NCBI RefSeq assembly: GCF_001696535.1
Contig: NZ_MBQE01000005.1
Location: 434,001-498,000, forward strand
DNA: 64,000 bases
Source: Stappia indica
GTDB lineage: Bacteria; Pseudomonadota; Alphaproteobacteria; Rhizobiales; Stappiaceae
Reading direction: 5' to 3'
Both the position numbers and the translations under genes were made by a program. The notes below the pieces were generated by a model. That model made no database searches, was not told the origin of the DNA, and saw only the letters and a list, made by a program, of their open reading frames with translations. This document shows, one piece after another, positions 54,366-63,361 of this stretch. Positions within the stretch are counted from its first letter, which is position 1, and each line of letters begins with the position of its first letter.

Positions 54366-55090
54366 CTGCTGGAACCCTTTACGGCGTCGGCCTCGGCCCC
54401 GGCGACCCGGACCTGATGACGGTGAAGGCGCACCGGCTGATCTCGGGCGCGCAGGTCGTCGCCTATCCCGCGCCCGACGACGGCGAGAGCTTTGCCCGCT
54501 CCATCGCCGCGACGATCATCCCGCCTGCGGCGCGCGAGATTCCGATCGTCGTGCCGATGCGCGTCGAGCGGTTTCCGGCGCAGGCCGTCTATACCCGCGC
54601 GGCCGAGGAGATCGGCGAAGTCCTCGCCTCCGGCACCGATGTTGTGACGCTGTGCGAGGGGGACCCGTTCTTCTACGGCTCCTTCATGTATCTGTTCGAG
54701 CGGCTGTCGCGCCGCTTTCCCTGCGAGATCGTGCCGGGTGTGACCTCGCTCACCGCCTGTGCCGCCCGGCTTGCCCGGCCGCTGACCGCACGCAACGATG
54801 TGCTGACGGTCATTCCCGGGCCGCTGCCGGACGAGGAGATCGCCGCGCGGATCGAGGCGGCGGGCGCCATCGCCATCATGAAGGTCGGGCGCCACCTGCC
54901 GCGCCTGCGCCGGCTGATCGAGGGGCTGGGCCTCATCGATCATGCAGGCTATGTGGAGCGGGCGACGCTGCCAGCGGAAAAGGCCATGCCTCTTGCCGAT
55001 GTGACGGAAGCCGCCGCCCCCTATTTCTCGATGATCCTGATCTACAAGGGAGACGAAGCGTGGATGCTACCGCCGCAATCCTCGTCCTGA
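54362..55090 (+). CDS. cobI: Precorrin-2 C20-methyltransferase
   Basis: This 242-residue SAM enzyme methylates C20 of precorrin-2, or of its cobalt form. The motifs are TLYGVGLGPGDPDLMTVKAH, the CobI-specific VTLCEGDPFFYGSFMYLFER and EIVPGVTSLTACAARLARPL. The start overlaps the cobL stop (ATGA). Its end overlaps the next gene by 31 bases. Confidence 0.95.
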   Translation: MTAGTLYGVGLGPGDPDLMTVKAHRLISGAQVVAYPAPDDGESFARSIAATIIPPAAREIPIVVPMRVERFPAQAVYTRAAEEIGEVLASGTDVVTLCEGDPFFYGSFMYLFERLSRRFPCEIVPGVTSLTACAARLARPLTARNDVLTVIPGPLPDEEIAARIEAAGAIAIMKVGRHLPRLRRLIEGLGLIDHAGYVERATLPAEKAMPLADVTEAAAPYFSMILIYKGDEAWMLPPQSSS

Positions 55091-56880
55091 CGCCGGCGGC
55101 GGAGCCTGTCGCGCGCCGCATCGCGGCCGCCCTGCCGGGTGCCACGCTGCACGGGCTCGCCCACCGGGTGCCCGGCCTCGACGTGTCCTTCGCCGAGACG
55201 CTGAACCATATCCGCGCGCTCTATCAGGCCGGCACGCCCATCGTCGGCGTCTGCGCCTCCGGCATCCTGATCCGCGCGCTGGCCGCCGTGATCGAGGACA
55301 AGCGGTCCGAGCCGCCGGTTCTCGCCGTTTCCGAGGACGGAGCGAGCGTCGTGCCGCTGCTCGGCGGCCATCGCGGCGCCAACTCGCTCGCCCGCCAGGT
55401 GGCGGACGCGCTGGACGGCCATGCGGCGGTGACGACGCAGGGCGACACCGCGCTGGGCGTTGCGCTCGATTCGCCGCCCAAAGGCTGGTGGCTCGCCAAT
55501 CCGCAGGATGCCAAGGGCATCATGGCGCGCCTCCTGGCCGGCGAGCCCGTCAGCCTCAAGGGCGATGCCCCCTGGATCAGCCGCTCGCGCCTGCCGCTTG
55601 CGGACAAGGCGGAGATGGAAATCGTCGCCAGCGTCGAGGCTGTCGCGCCCGGTGCCGACCGGCTCGTCTATCACCCGCGCCGCCTGGTCGTCGGCGTCGG
55701 CTGCGCGCGCGGCTGTCCGGCGGAAGAGCTCTCTGCGCTGGTGCGCGAGACGCTTGCCGGCGCCGGCCTTGCCGAAGGGGCGGTGGCGCTTGTCGCGACC
55801 CTCGATCTCAAGGCGGACGAGGCAGCGGTCAACGCGCTCGCCGGCCAGCTCGGCGTGCCGCTGCGCGTCTTTACCGCCGCCCGGCTGGAGCAGGAAGCAC
55901 CGCGTCTCGCCAATCCCTCGGACGTCGTCTTCGCCGAGGTCGGTTGCCACGGCGTGTCCGAAGGCGCGGCGCTTGCCGCGACCGGAGCGGACGGTTCGCT
56001 GCTGGTCGAAAAGCGCAAGACCGTCAATGCCACCGTCGCCGTCGCGCTTGCGCCCGGACCGGTCGACCCGGCCGAGGTCGGCCGCCCGCGCGGCCGTCTC
56101 TCGGTGATCGGCATCGGCCCGGGCCGCGACGACTGGCGCACGCCGGAAGCCTCGCGCCTGCTTGCCGATGCGGACGAGGCGGTCGGCTATTCGCTCTATC
56201 TCGACATCGTTGCGCCGCTGATCCAGGGCAAGCAGCGTCATGCCTTCCCGCTTGGCGCGGAGGAGGAGCGCGTCCGGTTCGCGCTGGAACGTGCCGGCGA
56301 GGGGCGTTCGGTGGCGCTGGTGTCCTCGGGCGATGCCGGCATCTATGCCATGGGCGCGCTGGTCTACGAGCTGCTGCACCGCGAGACTGCCGAGGGCGGC
56401 GTTTCGGATGCGGCAAAGCGCGTCGAGGTCGTCAACGCTCCCGGCATCTCGGCATTGCAGGCGGCGTCCGCGCGCATCGGCGCGGTGCTCGGCCACGATT
56501 TCTGCACCATCTCCCTGTCGGATCTCCTGACCCCGTGGGAGGCGATCGAGCAGCGGCTGAGGGCCGCCGCCGCCGGCGATTTCGTCGTTGCTTTCTACAA
56601 TCCCGTGTCGAAGCGCCGGCGCACCCAGCTGGCGGCCGCCCGCGAGATCCTGCTTGGCGGCCGGCCTGCCGATACGCCGGTGGTGCTCGGCTACAATCTC
56701 GGCCGCGAGGGCGAGACGCTGACCGTGACGACGCTCGGCGAGCTGCGCGTCGACGATGTCGACATGCTGACCACCGTGCTGGTCGGCTCGTCCGCCTCGC
56801 GCGCCGTCATGACCGGCTCGGGCCGGCCCTTCGTCTACACCCCCCGCGGCTACGCCAAGCGCATCGAGGAAAAGCTGTGA
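55060..56880 (+). CDS. cobJ: CbiG-CobJ (CbiGH-like) fusion: lactone opening and precorrin-3B C17-methyltransferase
   Basis: This 606-residue protein joins two pathway steps. Residues about 1-200 look like CbiG N-terminal and middle domains (GTPIVGVCASGILIRALAAV and SVVPLLGGHRGANSLARQVA). Residues about 208-335 are the CbiG C-terminal/CobE domain (VVGVGCARGCPAEELSALV, FAEVGCHGVSEGAALA). From about 345 to the end is the C17 methylase of ring contraction (LSVIGIGPGRDDWRTPEASR, VALVSSGDAGIYAMGALVYE). CbiG opens the delta-lactone made during contraction in the cobalt-early pathway, so fusing it to the contraction enzyme makes chemical sense. The GTG at 55060 follows AGGGAGA, inside the end of cobI. 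Confidence 0.93.
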   Translation: MDATAAILVLTPAAEPVARRIAAALPGATLHGLAHRVPGLDVSFAETLNHIRALYQAGTPIVGVCASGILIRALAAVIEDKRSEPPVLAVSEDGASVVPLLGGHRGANSLARQVADALDGHAAVTTQGDTALGVALDSPPKGWWLANPQDAKGIMARLLAGEPVSLKGDAPWISRSRLPLADKAEMEIVASVEAVAPGADRLVYHPRRLVVGVGCARGCPAEELSALVRETLAGAGLAEGAVALVATLDLKADEAAVNALAGQLGVPLRVFTAARLEQEAPRLANPSDVVFAEVGCHGVSEGAALAATGADGSLLVEKRKTVNATVAVALAPGPVDPAEVGRPRGRLSVIGIGPGRDDWRTPEASRLLADADEAVGYSLYLDIVAPLIQGKQRHAFPLGAEEERVRFALERAGEGRSVALVSSGDAGIYAMGALVYELLHRETAEGGVSDAAKRVEVVNAPGISALQAASARIGAVLGHDFCTISLSDLLTPWEAIEQRLRAAAAGDFVVAFYNPVSKRRRTQLAAAREILLGGRPADTPVVLGYNLGREGETLTVTTLGELRVDDVDMLTTVLVGSSASRAVMTGSGRPFVYTPRGYAKRIEEKL

Positions 56881-57662
56881 CCGTCCATTTCATCGGCGCC
56901 GGGCCCGGCGATCCCGACCTCATCACCGTCCGCGGGCTGAAGCTGATCGAGGCTTGCCCCGTCTGTCTCTATGCCGGCTCGCTGGTGCCCGAAGCGATTG
57001 TCGCAGCGGCGCCCGAAGGCGCGCGCGTCATCGACACCGCGCCGATGACCCTCGACGAGATCATGGCGGAGATCGAGGCGGCTCATGCGCGCGGCGAGGA
57101 TGTGGCGCGCGTCCATTCCGGCGATCCTTCGCTCTACGGCGCGATTGCCGAGCAGATCCGCCGGTTGAAGGAGAAGGACATTCCCTTCGACGTGACGCCC
57201 GGCGTGCCGGCCTTTGCCGCTGCCGCCGCCGCCCTTGGCCAGGAACTCACCGTGCCGGAAATCGCGCAGACGGTGATTCTCACCCGTACGACGATGAAGT
57301 CCTCCGACATGCCGAAGGGCGAGGACCTGGAAACGCTCGGCAAGAGCGGCGCGACGCTGGCGATCCACCTGTCCATCCGGAACCTGCGCGAGATCGAGCG
57401 CCAGCTCGTCCCGCTCTACGGTGCCGACTGTCCGGTGGTGGTCGCCTACCGGGTCGGCTGGCCGGACCAGAGCTTCATCCACGGCACGCTCACCGACATT
57501 CGCGAGAAGGTGCGCGAGGCGAAGATCACCCGCACGGCGCTGATCTTCGTCGGCCGGGCGCTGCAGCCGCAGGCGGATTTCCGCGACAGCGCGCTTTATC
57601 ACGCCGACCATGTCCATGTGCTGCGGCCGAAAAAGAAGAAAACGGCCAAAACCGGGGCCTGA
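56877..57662 (+). CDS. cobM: Precorrin-4 C11-methyltransferase
   Basis: This 261-residue enzyme methylates C11 of precorrin-4 (CbiF-like). Motifs are VHFIGAGPGDPDLITVRGLK, VARVHSGDPSLYGAIAEQIR, DVTPGVPAFAAAAAALGQEL and the substrate-side segment LTRTTMKSSDMPKGEDL. The GTG start at 56877 overlaps the preceding stop (GTGA). It is the last gene of the plus-strand corrin operon; its C-terminus ends in a run of lysines. Confidence 0.95.
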   Translation: MTVHFIGAGPGDPDLITVRGLKLIEACPVCLYAGSLVPEAIVAAAPEGARVIDTAPMTLDEIMAEIEAAHARGEDVARVHSGDPSLYGAIAEQIRRLKEKDIPFDVTPGVPAFAAAAAALGQELTVPEIAQTVILTRTTMKSSDMPKGEDLETLGKSGATLAIHLSIRNLREIERQLVPLYGADCPVVVAYRVGWPDQSFIHGTLTDIREKVREAKITRTALIFVGRALQPQADFRDSALYHADHVHVLRPKKKKTAKTGA

Positions 57663-57746
57663 AGCAGCGCGCCGGACCGTCATTTGCATCTCGCGGCGCC
57701 TCTCCTTAGGCTTGGGCCATCCCAATAGCCAAAGGAGAGACCCGCC

Positions 57747-58373
57747 ATGGAGACGGACAACCCGCTCTTGCAACGTGCCTATGCCCTGGATGGCGACAGG
57801 GAGCGTATCCGCGATCTCTATGCCGATTGGGCCGGCAGCTACGACGCGGACACGGTCGGCGGCATGGGCTATGTCGCCCCGGCGCTTGCCGCCGAAGCGC
57901 TGGCGCGCGAGATCGGCGAGAGGGCTGGCGCCGTGCTCGATGCCGGGTGCGGTACCGGCCTTGTCGGCCTGGAACTGAGCCGGCGTACGAAAGCGGATAT
58001 CGACGGCGTCGATCTCAGTCCCGGCATGCTGGAGCAGGCCTCGGAGAAGGGCGTCTACCGGCAGCTCGCGGAGGCGGATCTGACCCGCCCGCTGGATCTG
58101 CCCGACAATGCCTATGACGGAGTGGTGAGCGTCGGCGTCTTCACCAGCGGTCATGTCGGGCCGCAGGCCATCGATGAACTCGCGCGTGTCGCGCGTCCCG
58201 GCGCGCCGCTCGTCGTCACCGTGCACGAGAAGGTCTGGGAGAGCGACGGCTATCCGGCGCATCTCAAGACGATGGAGGACCGGGGCATCGCCCGCATCCG
58301 TGCCATCCGCGATTCGGCCTATCACGAAAAGGAAGGCTATCGCTGCAAGCTCTGCCTGCTCGAGGCCGCCTGA
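57747..58373 (+). CDS. Class I SAM-dependent methyltransferase
   Basis: This 208-residue protein has a Rossmann methyltransferase core: VLDAGCGTGLVGLELSRR (motif I, about residues 62-79), IDGVDLSPGMLEQASEKG and NAYDGVVSVGVF. The target is unknown; the family includes Williams-Beuren-region-type small-molecule methylases. An AAGGAGA site precedes the ATG. It lies between cobM and cobB but is not a known corrin gene; the 84-base gap to cobM allows co-transcription. Confidence 0.85.
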   Translation: METDNPLLQRAYALDGDRERIRDLYADWAGSYDADTVGGMGYVAPALAAEALAREIGERAGAVLDAGCGTGLVGLELSRRTKADIDGVDLSPGMLEQASEKGVYRQLAEADLTRPLDLPDNAYDGVVSVGVFTSGHVGPQAIDELARVARPGAPLVVTVHEKVWESDGYPAHLKTMEDRGIARIRAIRDSAYHEKEGYRCKLCLLEAA

Positions 58374-58395
58374 CTTTTCGCCTGGTCGGCCGGGG

Positions 58396-59709
58396 TCACA
58401 CCCGGTCGATCAGGTGAATGAACGAGCCCGACACGCGGCCGACGCGCAGTCCGACCTCGCCGACCGGCGCTCCAAGCGCGTCTTCCGCCTGGAACAGCCG
58501 CTCCGCCTGCCCCTCGCGCAGGATGGTCGCGTAGTGGAATTCGTGGCCCGTCAGCTCGCCCTGCCACGGCGCACCGGGAAGGGCCTTGAGCCGCCGGTAG
58601 CCGAGATGCCGCTTGCGGGTCGCAAAGCTCGTTTCCAAAGGCAGCAGTCCGAGCATCGCGTGCCGCGCCCCCTCGGCGTCCGTCAGATGCTCGCCGAGCA
58701 CCATGTAGCCGCCGCATTCGCCGTAGATCAGCGCGCCGCGCGCCTCTGCTGCCTGCATGCCCTGCCGGAACCGGCCGGCCGCCGCGATTCGTTCCGCATG
58801 CAGCTCCGGGTAGCCGCCGGGCAGATAGACAGCATCGCACCGGGCGTCGGGAGCCTCATTGGCGAGAGGCGAGAAGAACGACAGCTCGGCGCCCTGCGCC
58901 TGCCAGCCCGACAGCAGATGCGGATAGGCAAAGGCGAAGGCGGTATCGCGGGCAATCGCGACATGCTGGCCGGGCGGCTGCAGCGTCGCGGCCGCGGTCG
59001 ATCCACTGCGCGCCAGCGGAGATGCCAGTGCGCGGAGCGCATCCAGATCGCAGCTCTCGGCGACGCGCGCGGCCGCATGCTCCAGGAACCCTGCGAGATC
59101 GCCGTGTTCTCCCGCCTGCACCAGACCGAGATGGCGCTCGGGCAGATCGAGCCCGGCATCGCGCGGCACCGCGCCGAGGACCGGCATGGCGATGCCGGCA
59201 AGCGCTGCACGCAGCATCTCCTCGTGGCGGGGGCTGCCGACCCGGTTGAGGATCACGCCTGCGACGGTCACATCCGCGCGGTGATCGCGAAAGCCCCGCA
59301 CCAGCGCGGCGACCGACTGCGACTGCTTTCCCGCATCCACCACCAGAACGACCGGCAGGCTTAGACGTGCGGCAAGATCGGCGGTCGAGCCGCTGCCGTC
59401 GGCGGCGCCGTCGAAAAGGCCCATGACGCCTTCGACCAGCAACAGGTCGGCAGTCTCCGCCTGGGCCGAGGCCAGCCTGTCGATGAGCACGCCGCGCATG
59501 GCGAAGGGGTCGAGATTGACGCAAGGCCGGCCGCTGGCGGCCGCATGGAAGGCGGGGTCGATATAGTCGGGCCCGGTCTTGGCGCTGGCGACCCGGATCC
59601 CGGTCTTGCGATAGGCTTTGAGCAGGGCGAGCGTGAGCGTGGTCTTGCCGCTGCCGGAAGCAGGTGCGGCAATGACGAGGCCACTGGCTGGCCCGGATCT
59701 GGTGTTCAT
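58396..59709 (-). CDS. cobB: Cobyrinate a,c-diamide synthase
   Basis: This 437-residue ATP-dependent amidotransferase adds amide groups at positions a and c of the ring. The N-terminal half is a P-loop domain (VIAAPASGSGKTTLTLALLK, residues about 12-31) with KTGPDYIDPAFHAAASGRPC. The C-terminal half is a glutaminase with the nucleophile Cys in GALIYGECGGYMVLGE. It has the length of CobB/CbiA. The start is one base after the cobA stop on the minus strand, so the two are coupled. Confidence 0.94.
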   Translation of the reverse strand: MNTRSGPASGLVIAAPASGSGKTTLTLALLKAYRKTGIRVASAKTGPDYIDPAFHAAASGRPCVNLDPFAMRGVLIDRLASAQAETADLLLVEGVMGLFDGAADGSGSTADLAARLSLPVVLVVDAGKQSQSVAALVRGFRDHRADVTVAGVILNRVGSPRHEEMLRAALAGIAMPVLGAVPRDAGLDLPERHLGLVQAGEHGDLAGFLEHAAARVAESCDLDALRALASPLARSGSTAAATLQPPGQHVAIARDTAFAFAYPHLLSGWQAQGAELSFFSPLANEAPDARCDAVYLPGGYPELHAERIAAAGRFRQGMQAAEARGALIYGECGGYMVLGEHLTDAEGARHAMLGLLPLETSFATRKRHLGYRRLKALPGAPWQGELTGHEFHYATILREGQAERLFQAEDALGAPVGEVGLRVGRVSGSFIHLIDRV

Positions 59710-59710
59710 G

Positions 59711-60649
59711 TCAGCCGCCGCTCGCCGGCCGCGCGGTGGTCGTCTCGCGCAGGTCCAGCGGGTCGGGGTCGAGCTCCCGTCCTGCCAACGCGCCGAGCCA
59801 GTCGAGCCCGGCACGCAGCCGCACCACTTCGCCCACGACGACGATGGCCGGAGGTTCCAGCCCGGCGGCTTCCGCATCGGTGGAGGCGCTGGCCAGCATC
59901 GTCTCCAGCACCTTCTGGTCGGGCAGCGAGGCATTGCAGACGATGGCGACGGGTTCCTCGCGCCGGCGTCCGCCGGCCAGCAACTTTGAGACGATCAGGT
60001 CGAGATGCTTCATCGCCATGTACATGACGATCACCGGAGACCCGCGCGCCACCGCGTCCCAGTCGATGGCCGAGGGCGTCAGGCCGGTCTGGTCGTGGCC
60101 GGTCAGGAAGGTGACGGCCTGGTTGGTGTCGCGATGGGTCGCCGGAATGCCCGCATAGGCGAGGCCGCCGATGCCGGCGGTGACGCCGGGAATGATGCGG
60201 AACGGCACGCCGTGCGAGACCAGCGTCAGGGCTTCCTCGCCGCCGCGTCCGAAGACGAACGGATCGCCGCCCTTCAGGCGCAGCACCCGTTTTCCGGCTC
60301 GTGCGTAGTCGACGAGCTTCAGCGAAATGTCGCGCTGCTTGGGGCTCGGCTTGCCGCCGCGCTTGCCGGCATAGTCGATGATCGCGTCCGGCCGGGCGAG
60401 GCCGAGGATCGAGGCATCGACCAGCGCGTCGTGCACGATGACGTCTGCCTGGGTGAGCCCGTTGAGGACATGCAGCGTCAACAGGCCGGGGTCGCCCGGT
60501 CCTGCGCCGGCCAGCCATACCCAGCCGGGCAGGAAGTCCGGCAGCGGAAAGCCGCGCCGGGCCAGCCCGTCGAGCACGTCACCGAGCGGCGGGCAGGAAT
60601 TGGGCGCCACGGTCGGGGCGGGCTGATCTTGGTGCTTCTCATTTGACAT
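59711..60649 (-). CDS. cobA: Uroporphyrinogen-III C-methyltransferase
   Basis: This 312-residue SAM enzyme makes precorrin-2 by double methylation of uroporphyrinogen III, feeding corrin and possibly sirohaem. It shows WLAGAGPGDPGLLTLHVLNG, RLKGGDPFVFGRGGEEALTL, IIPGVTAGIGGLAYAGIPAT and the VTFLTGHDQ segment. No CysG-type dehydrogenase is fused. An N-terminal extension of about 40 residues precedes the domain. The ATG at 60649 has only a modest ribosome site. The gene diverges from cbiD across about 100 bases. Confidence 0.95.
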   Translation of the reverse strand: MSNEKHQDQPAPTVAPNSCPPLGDVLDGLARRGFPLPDFLPGWVWLAGAGPGDPGLLTLHVLNGLTQADVIVHDALVDASILGLARPDAIIDYAGKRGGKPSPKQRDISLKLVDYARAGKRVLRLKGGDPFVFGRGGEEALTLVSHGVPFRIIPGVTAGIGGLAYAGIPATHRDTNQAVTFLTGHDQTGLTPSAIDWDAVARGSPVIVMYMAMKHLDLIVSKLLAGGRRREEPVAIVCNASLPDQKVLETMLASASTDAEAAGLEPPAIVVVGEVVRLRAGLDWLGALAGRELDPDPLDLRETTTARPASGG

Positions 60650-60751
60650 CCTGATCGTTTTTACGCCGCTCCGCCCGCCGCGCCAAGGTCGGTTGACGTC
60701 GGCTTCCATAGCAATTGCGACCTTGCCATGCGCGCCCCTATAGTCCGGCGC

Positions 60752-61858
60752 ATGAACCGCAAGGAAACAACCGCATTGCGCCGGGGCTGGACCACCGGCA
60801 CCTGCGCGACCGCCGCAACCAAGGCCGCCTATCAAGCCTTGCTGACAGGCACGTTTCCCGATCCCGTCGAGGTGACCCTGCCGAAGGGCGAGCGGCCTGC
60901 CTTCGCCCTTGCGCTGGAGGAACTGGGGCAGGGCTTTGCCCGTGCCGGCATCGTCAAGGATGCGGGCGACGATCCCGACGTGACCCACGGCGCGACGGTG
61001 ATCGCCAGCGTGCGCATTGCGCCGGCCGGGTCCGGTGTCCTGTTCCGTGCCGGCGAGGGGGTCGGCACGGTGACGCGCGCCGGCCTGCCGATCCCGCCGG
61101 GTGAGCCGGCAATCAATCCGGTGCCGCGCGACATGATCCGCGGCGTCATTGCCGAGGTGGCAGCCCTGTTCGGTGCGACCGGCGATGTCGAGGTGGAGAT
61201 CTCGATCCCTGGCGGCGAGGCGCTGGCGCAGCGCACCATGAACCCGCGTCTCGGCATTCTCGGCGGCCTTTCGGTCCTCGGTACCACGGGCATCGTGCGC
61301 CCGTTCTCCTGCGCCGCGTGGATCGCCTCGATCCATCGCGGGGTCGATGTGGCGCGTGCAGCCGGCCTGCCGCATGTGGTCGGCGCCACCGGCTCGACCT
61401 CGGAGGACGCGGTGAAGGCCCGCTATGATCTTCCCGAGATGGCCTATCTCGACATGGGCGATTTCGCCGGCGGCCTGCTGAAGTATCTGCGGGCCCATCC
61501 CGTGCCGCGGCTGACGCTGGCCGGGGGCTTTGCCAAGTTCGTCAAGCTGGCGCAGGGCGCGCTGGACCTGCATTCGGCGCGCAGCCAGGTGGATTTCGCC
61601 GCGCTCGCCTTGCTGCTGGAGCGGGCCGGCGCCTCGGCGGAGATCGTTGCGGCGTCGCAGGAGGCTAACACCGCCAAGGAGGTGCTCGACCGCGCTGCGG
61701 CTGCCGGCATCGATGTTGCCGCCGAGGTCGCGCGCGGCGCCCAGGCTGCAGCGCGGGCCGTGCTGCGCGATGCGCCGGTCGATGTCGAGGTGCTGGTGGT
61801 GGACCGGGCCGGGGCCGTCGTTGCGCACCGTCCGTTCGATGCGGAAGGCGCCGCATGA
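60752..61858 (+). CDS. cbiD: Cobalt-precorrin-5B C1-methyltransferase
   Basis: This protein of 368 residues methylates C1 of the ring, replacing CobF of the aerobic route. The diagnostic LRRGWTTGTCATAATKAAYQ stands near the N-terminus, followed by VTLPKGERPAF, GVGTVTRAGLPIPPGEPAIN, NPRLGILGGLSVLGTTGIVR and GNFAGYMLK-like GDFAGGLLKYLRAHPVPRL. Both ATGs, 60752 and 60728, lack a good ribosome site; 60752 gives the more usual N-terminus. The stop overlaps the cobK start (ATGA). Confidence 0.93.
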   Translation: MNRKETTALRRGWTTGTCATAATKAAYQALLTGTFPDPVEVTLPKGERPAFALALEELGQGFARAGIVKDAGDDPDVTHGATVIASVRIAPAGSGVLFRAGEGVGTVTRAGLPIPPGEPAINPVPRDMIRGVIAEVAALFGATGDVEVEISIPGGEALAQRTMNPRLGILGGLSVLGTTGIVRPFSCAAWIASIHRGVDVARAAGLPHVVGATGSTSEDAVKARYDLPEMAYLDMGDFAGGLLKYLRAHPVPRLTLAGGFAKFVKLAQGALDLHSARSQVDFAALALLLERAGASAEIVAASQEANTAKEVLDRAAAAGIDVAAEVARGAQAAARAVLRDAPVDVEVLVVDRAGAVVAHRPFDAEGAA

Positions 61859-62601
61859 GCGTGCCGATCCCCGTCCTTCTGTTGGCCGGCACCGGCGAGG
61901 CGCGGGCCCTTGCCGGCCGGCTTGCCGACGATCCGCGTTTTGCGGTCACCGCGTCGCTGGCCGGCATTGTCGAACGGCCCGAGGCCTACCCCGTTCCTGT
62001 TCGCATCGGCGGCTTCGGCGGGGCGGAGGGGCTGGGCGCGTGGCTGCAGGGCGCGGGCATCGCCGCGGTGATCGATGCCACCCATCCTTTCGCCGCGCGT
62101 ATCTCGGCCAATGCCGTTGCAGCCGCGCGTATCGCCGGCATTCCCCTGTTGCGGTTGGAGCGCCCGGCCTGGCAGGCCGGGCCGGGCGACGACTGGCAGG
62201 ACGTGGCCGATCTGGACGAGGCGGCCGCAATTCTGCCGTTGCGCGCAAGGCCCTTCCTCGCGGTCGGCCGCAAGGAAATCTCGCGCTTCGCCGAGCGCCG
62301 CGATCTCGACTGTTTGATGCGGATGATCGATCCGCCGGAGGCTGGAACCCGGCTACCTCCGGGGCGGTTGGTGCTGGCCCGTCCTTCCAGGGATGTGGAG
62401 GCGGAAGTCGCCTTGCTTCAGGAGCACGGCGCAACCCATGTTGTGACGAAGAACAGCGGCGGTCCCTTCGGCGAGGCGAAGCTGCTTGCCGCTCGTCGTC
62501 TCGGCCTGCCGGTGGTGGTGGTGCGCCGGCCGGCTGTTACCGGCGGCGAGACGGCTCCGGATGTCGCCTCCGCGCTCGCCTGGCTCGACGCACGGTGCTG
62601 A
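61855..62601 (+). CDS. cobK: Precorrin-6A reductase
   Basis: This 248-residue NADPH-dependent reductase (CobK/CbiJ) reduces the corrin ring after C1 methylation. It has PVLLLAGTGEARALAGRLAD for cofactor binding, VIDATHPFAARISANAVAAA, and the C-terminal HVVTKNSGGPFGEAKLLAAR that is typical of the family. It follows cbiD with a four-base overlap, matching their consecutive steps, and ends four bases before the convergent glycosyltransferase gene. Confidence 0.94.
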   Translation: MSVPIPVLLLAGTGEARALAGRLADDPRFAVTASLAGIVERPEAYPVPVRIGGFGGAEGLGAWLQGAGIAAVIDATHPFAARISANAVAAARIAGIPLLRLERPAWQAGPGDDWQDVADLDEAAAILPLRARPFLAVGRKEISRFAERRDLDCLMRMIDPPEAGTRLPPGRLVLARPSRDVEAEVALLQEHGATHVVTKNSGGPFGEAKLLAARRLGLPVVVVRRPAVTGGETAPDVASALAWLDARC

Positions 62602-62605
62602 AGGC

Positions 62606-63361
62606 TCAGGCGCGGGCGGACTTTCCCGACAGCTTGAGGCACAGGATCTTCCACAGATAGCGGATGATGCCCGTCGTGTAGCGCTGGCCGAGGCGTCTGG
62701 GCTCCTGCCACAGGCGATAGACCCATTCCAGCCCGTTGTGCCGCAGGACCGAGGGCGCGCGGGTCACCTCGCCGGCCGTGAAGTCGAACAGCGCGCCGAC
62801 GCCGAGCGCCAGCGGTACGGTCAGATCGGCCCAGAGCCGCTCGATGAGGAACTCCTGCCGCGGATTGCCCATGGCCACCAGCAGGATGTCCGGGCGGGCG
62901 GCGTTGATGTCGGCAACGATCTGCGGGATCTCGTCCTCGCCGAAATACCCGCTGCGCCAGCCGCAAATGCAGACCGCGGGGTGCCGGGCGGCGAAGATGC
63001 TGGCGGCCTTCTCCACCACCTCCGGCCGGGCGCCGAACAGGAAGACGCGCGTGCCGTGAGGCGCAGCCTCCAGCAGGGCCGGCACGAAGTCGGTGCCGTT
63101 GAGATTGTCCTCGAAACCCGTACCGGACAGGACCCTTGCGCCGATTTCCGCGCCGATCCCGTCATTGAGCACGAGGAAGCGGGAGAGCGTTTTGGCGAAG
63201 GCCGGATCGTCCATCGCCAGCAGCAGGCCATGCGCATTGGCGAAGGCAACGGCAAGGCGGCTGCCGGAGCCGGGAACGGCGAGCAGGCGATGGATGGCGG
63301 CCTCGCGGCCGAGGCGTGCGATGGCCACCGGGCCGATCTGCACGCTCTCCTGGTTTGTCAT
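62606..63361 (-). CDS. WecB/TagA/CpsF-family glycosyltransferase
   Basis: This 251-residue GT26 enzyme adds an N-acetyl-aminosugar or related unit to a lipid-linked precursor of a surface polysaccharide. Family motifs are FANAHGLLLAMDDP, LNDGIGAEIGARVLSGTGFE, LNGTDFVPALLEA, LLVAMGNPRQEFLIERL and GVGALFDFTAGEVTRAPSVL. The C-terminus (ILCLKLSGKSARA) is amphipathic and basic, as needed for membrane contact. The ATG at 63361 is preferred to one at 63379. It diverges from the chain-length gene, so the right edge starts an exopolysaccharide region. Confidence 0.92.
   Translation of the reverse strand: MTNQESVQIGPVAIARLGREAAIHRLLAVPGSGSRLAVAFANAHGLLLAMDDPAFAKTLSRFLVLNDGIGAEIGARVLSGTGFEDNLNGTDFVPALLEAAPHGTRVFLFGARPEVVEKAASIFAARHPAVCICGWRSGYFGEDEIPQIVADINAARPDILLVAMGNPRQEFLIERLWADLTVPLALGVGALFDFTAGEVTRAPSVLRHNGLEWVYRLWQEPRRLGQRYTTGIIRYLWKILCLKLSGKSARA

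Noticed and set aside
60650-60751. A second B12 riboswitch before cbiD
   Set aside because: None of the conserved B12 strands is visible in these 102 bases on either strand.
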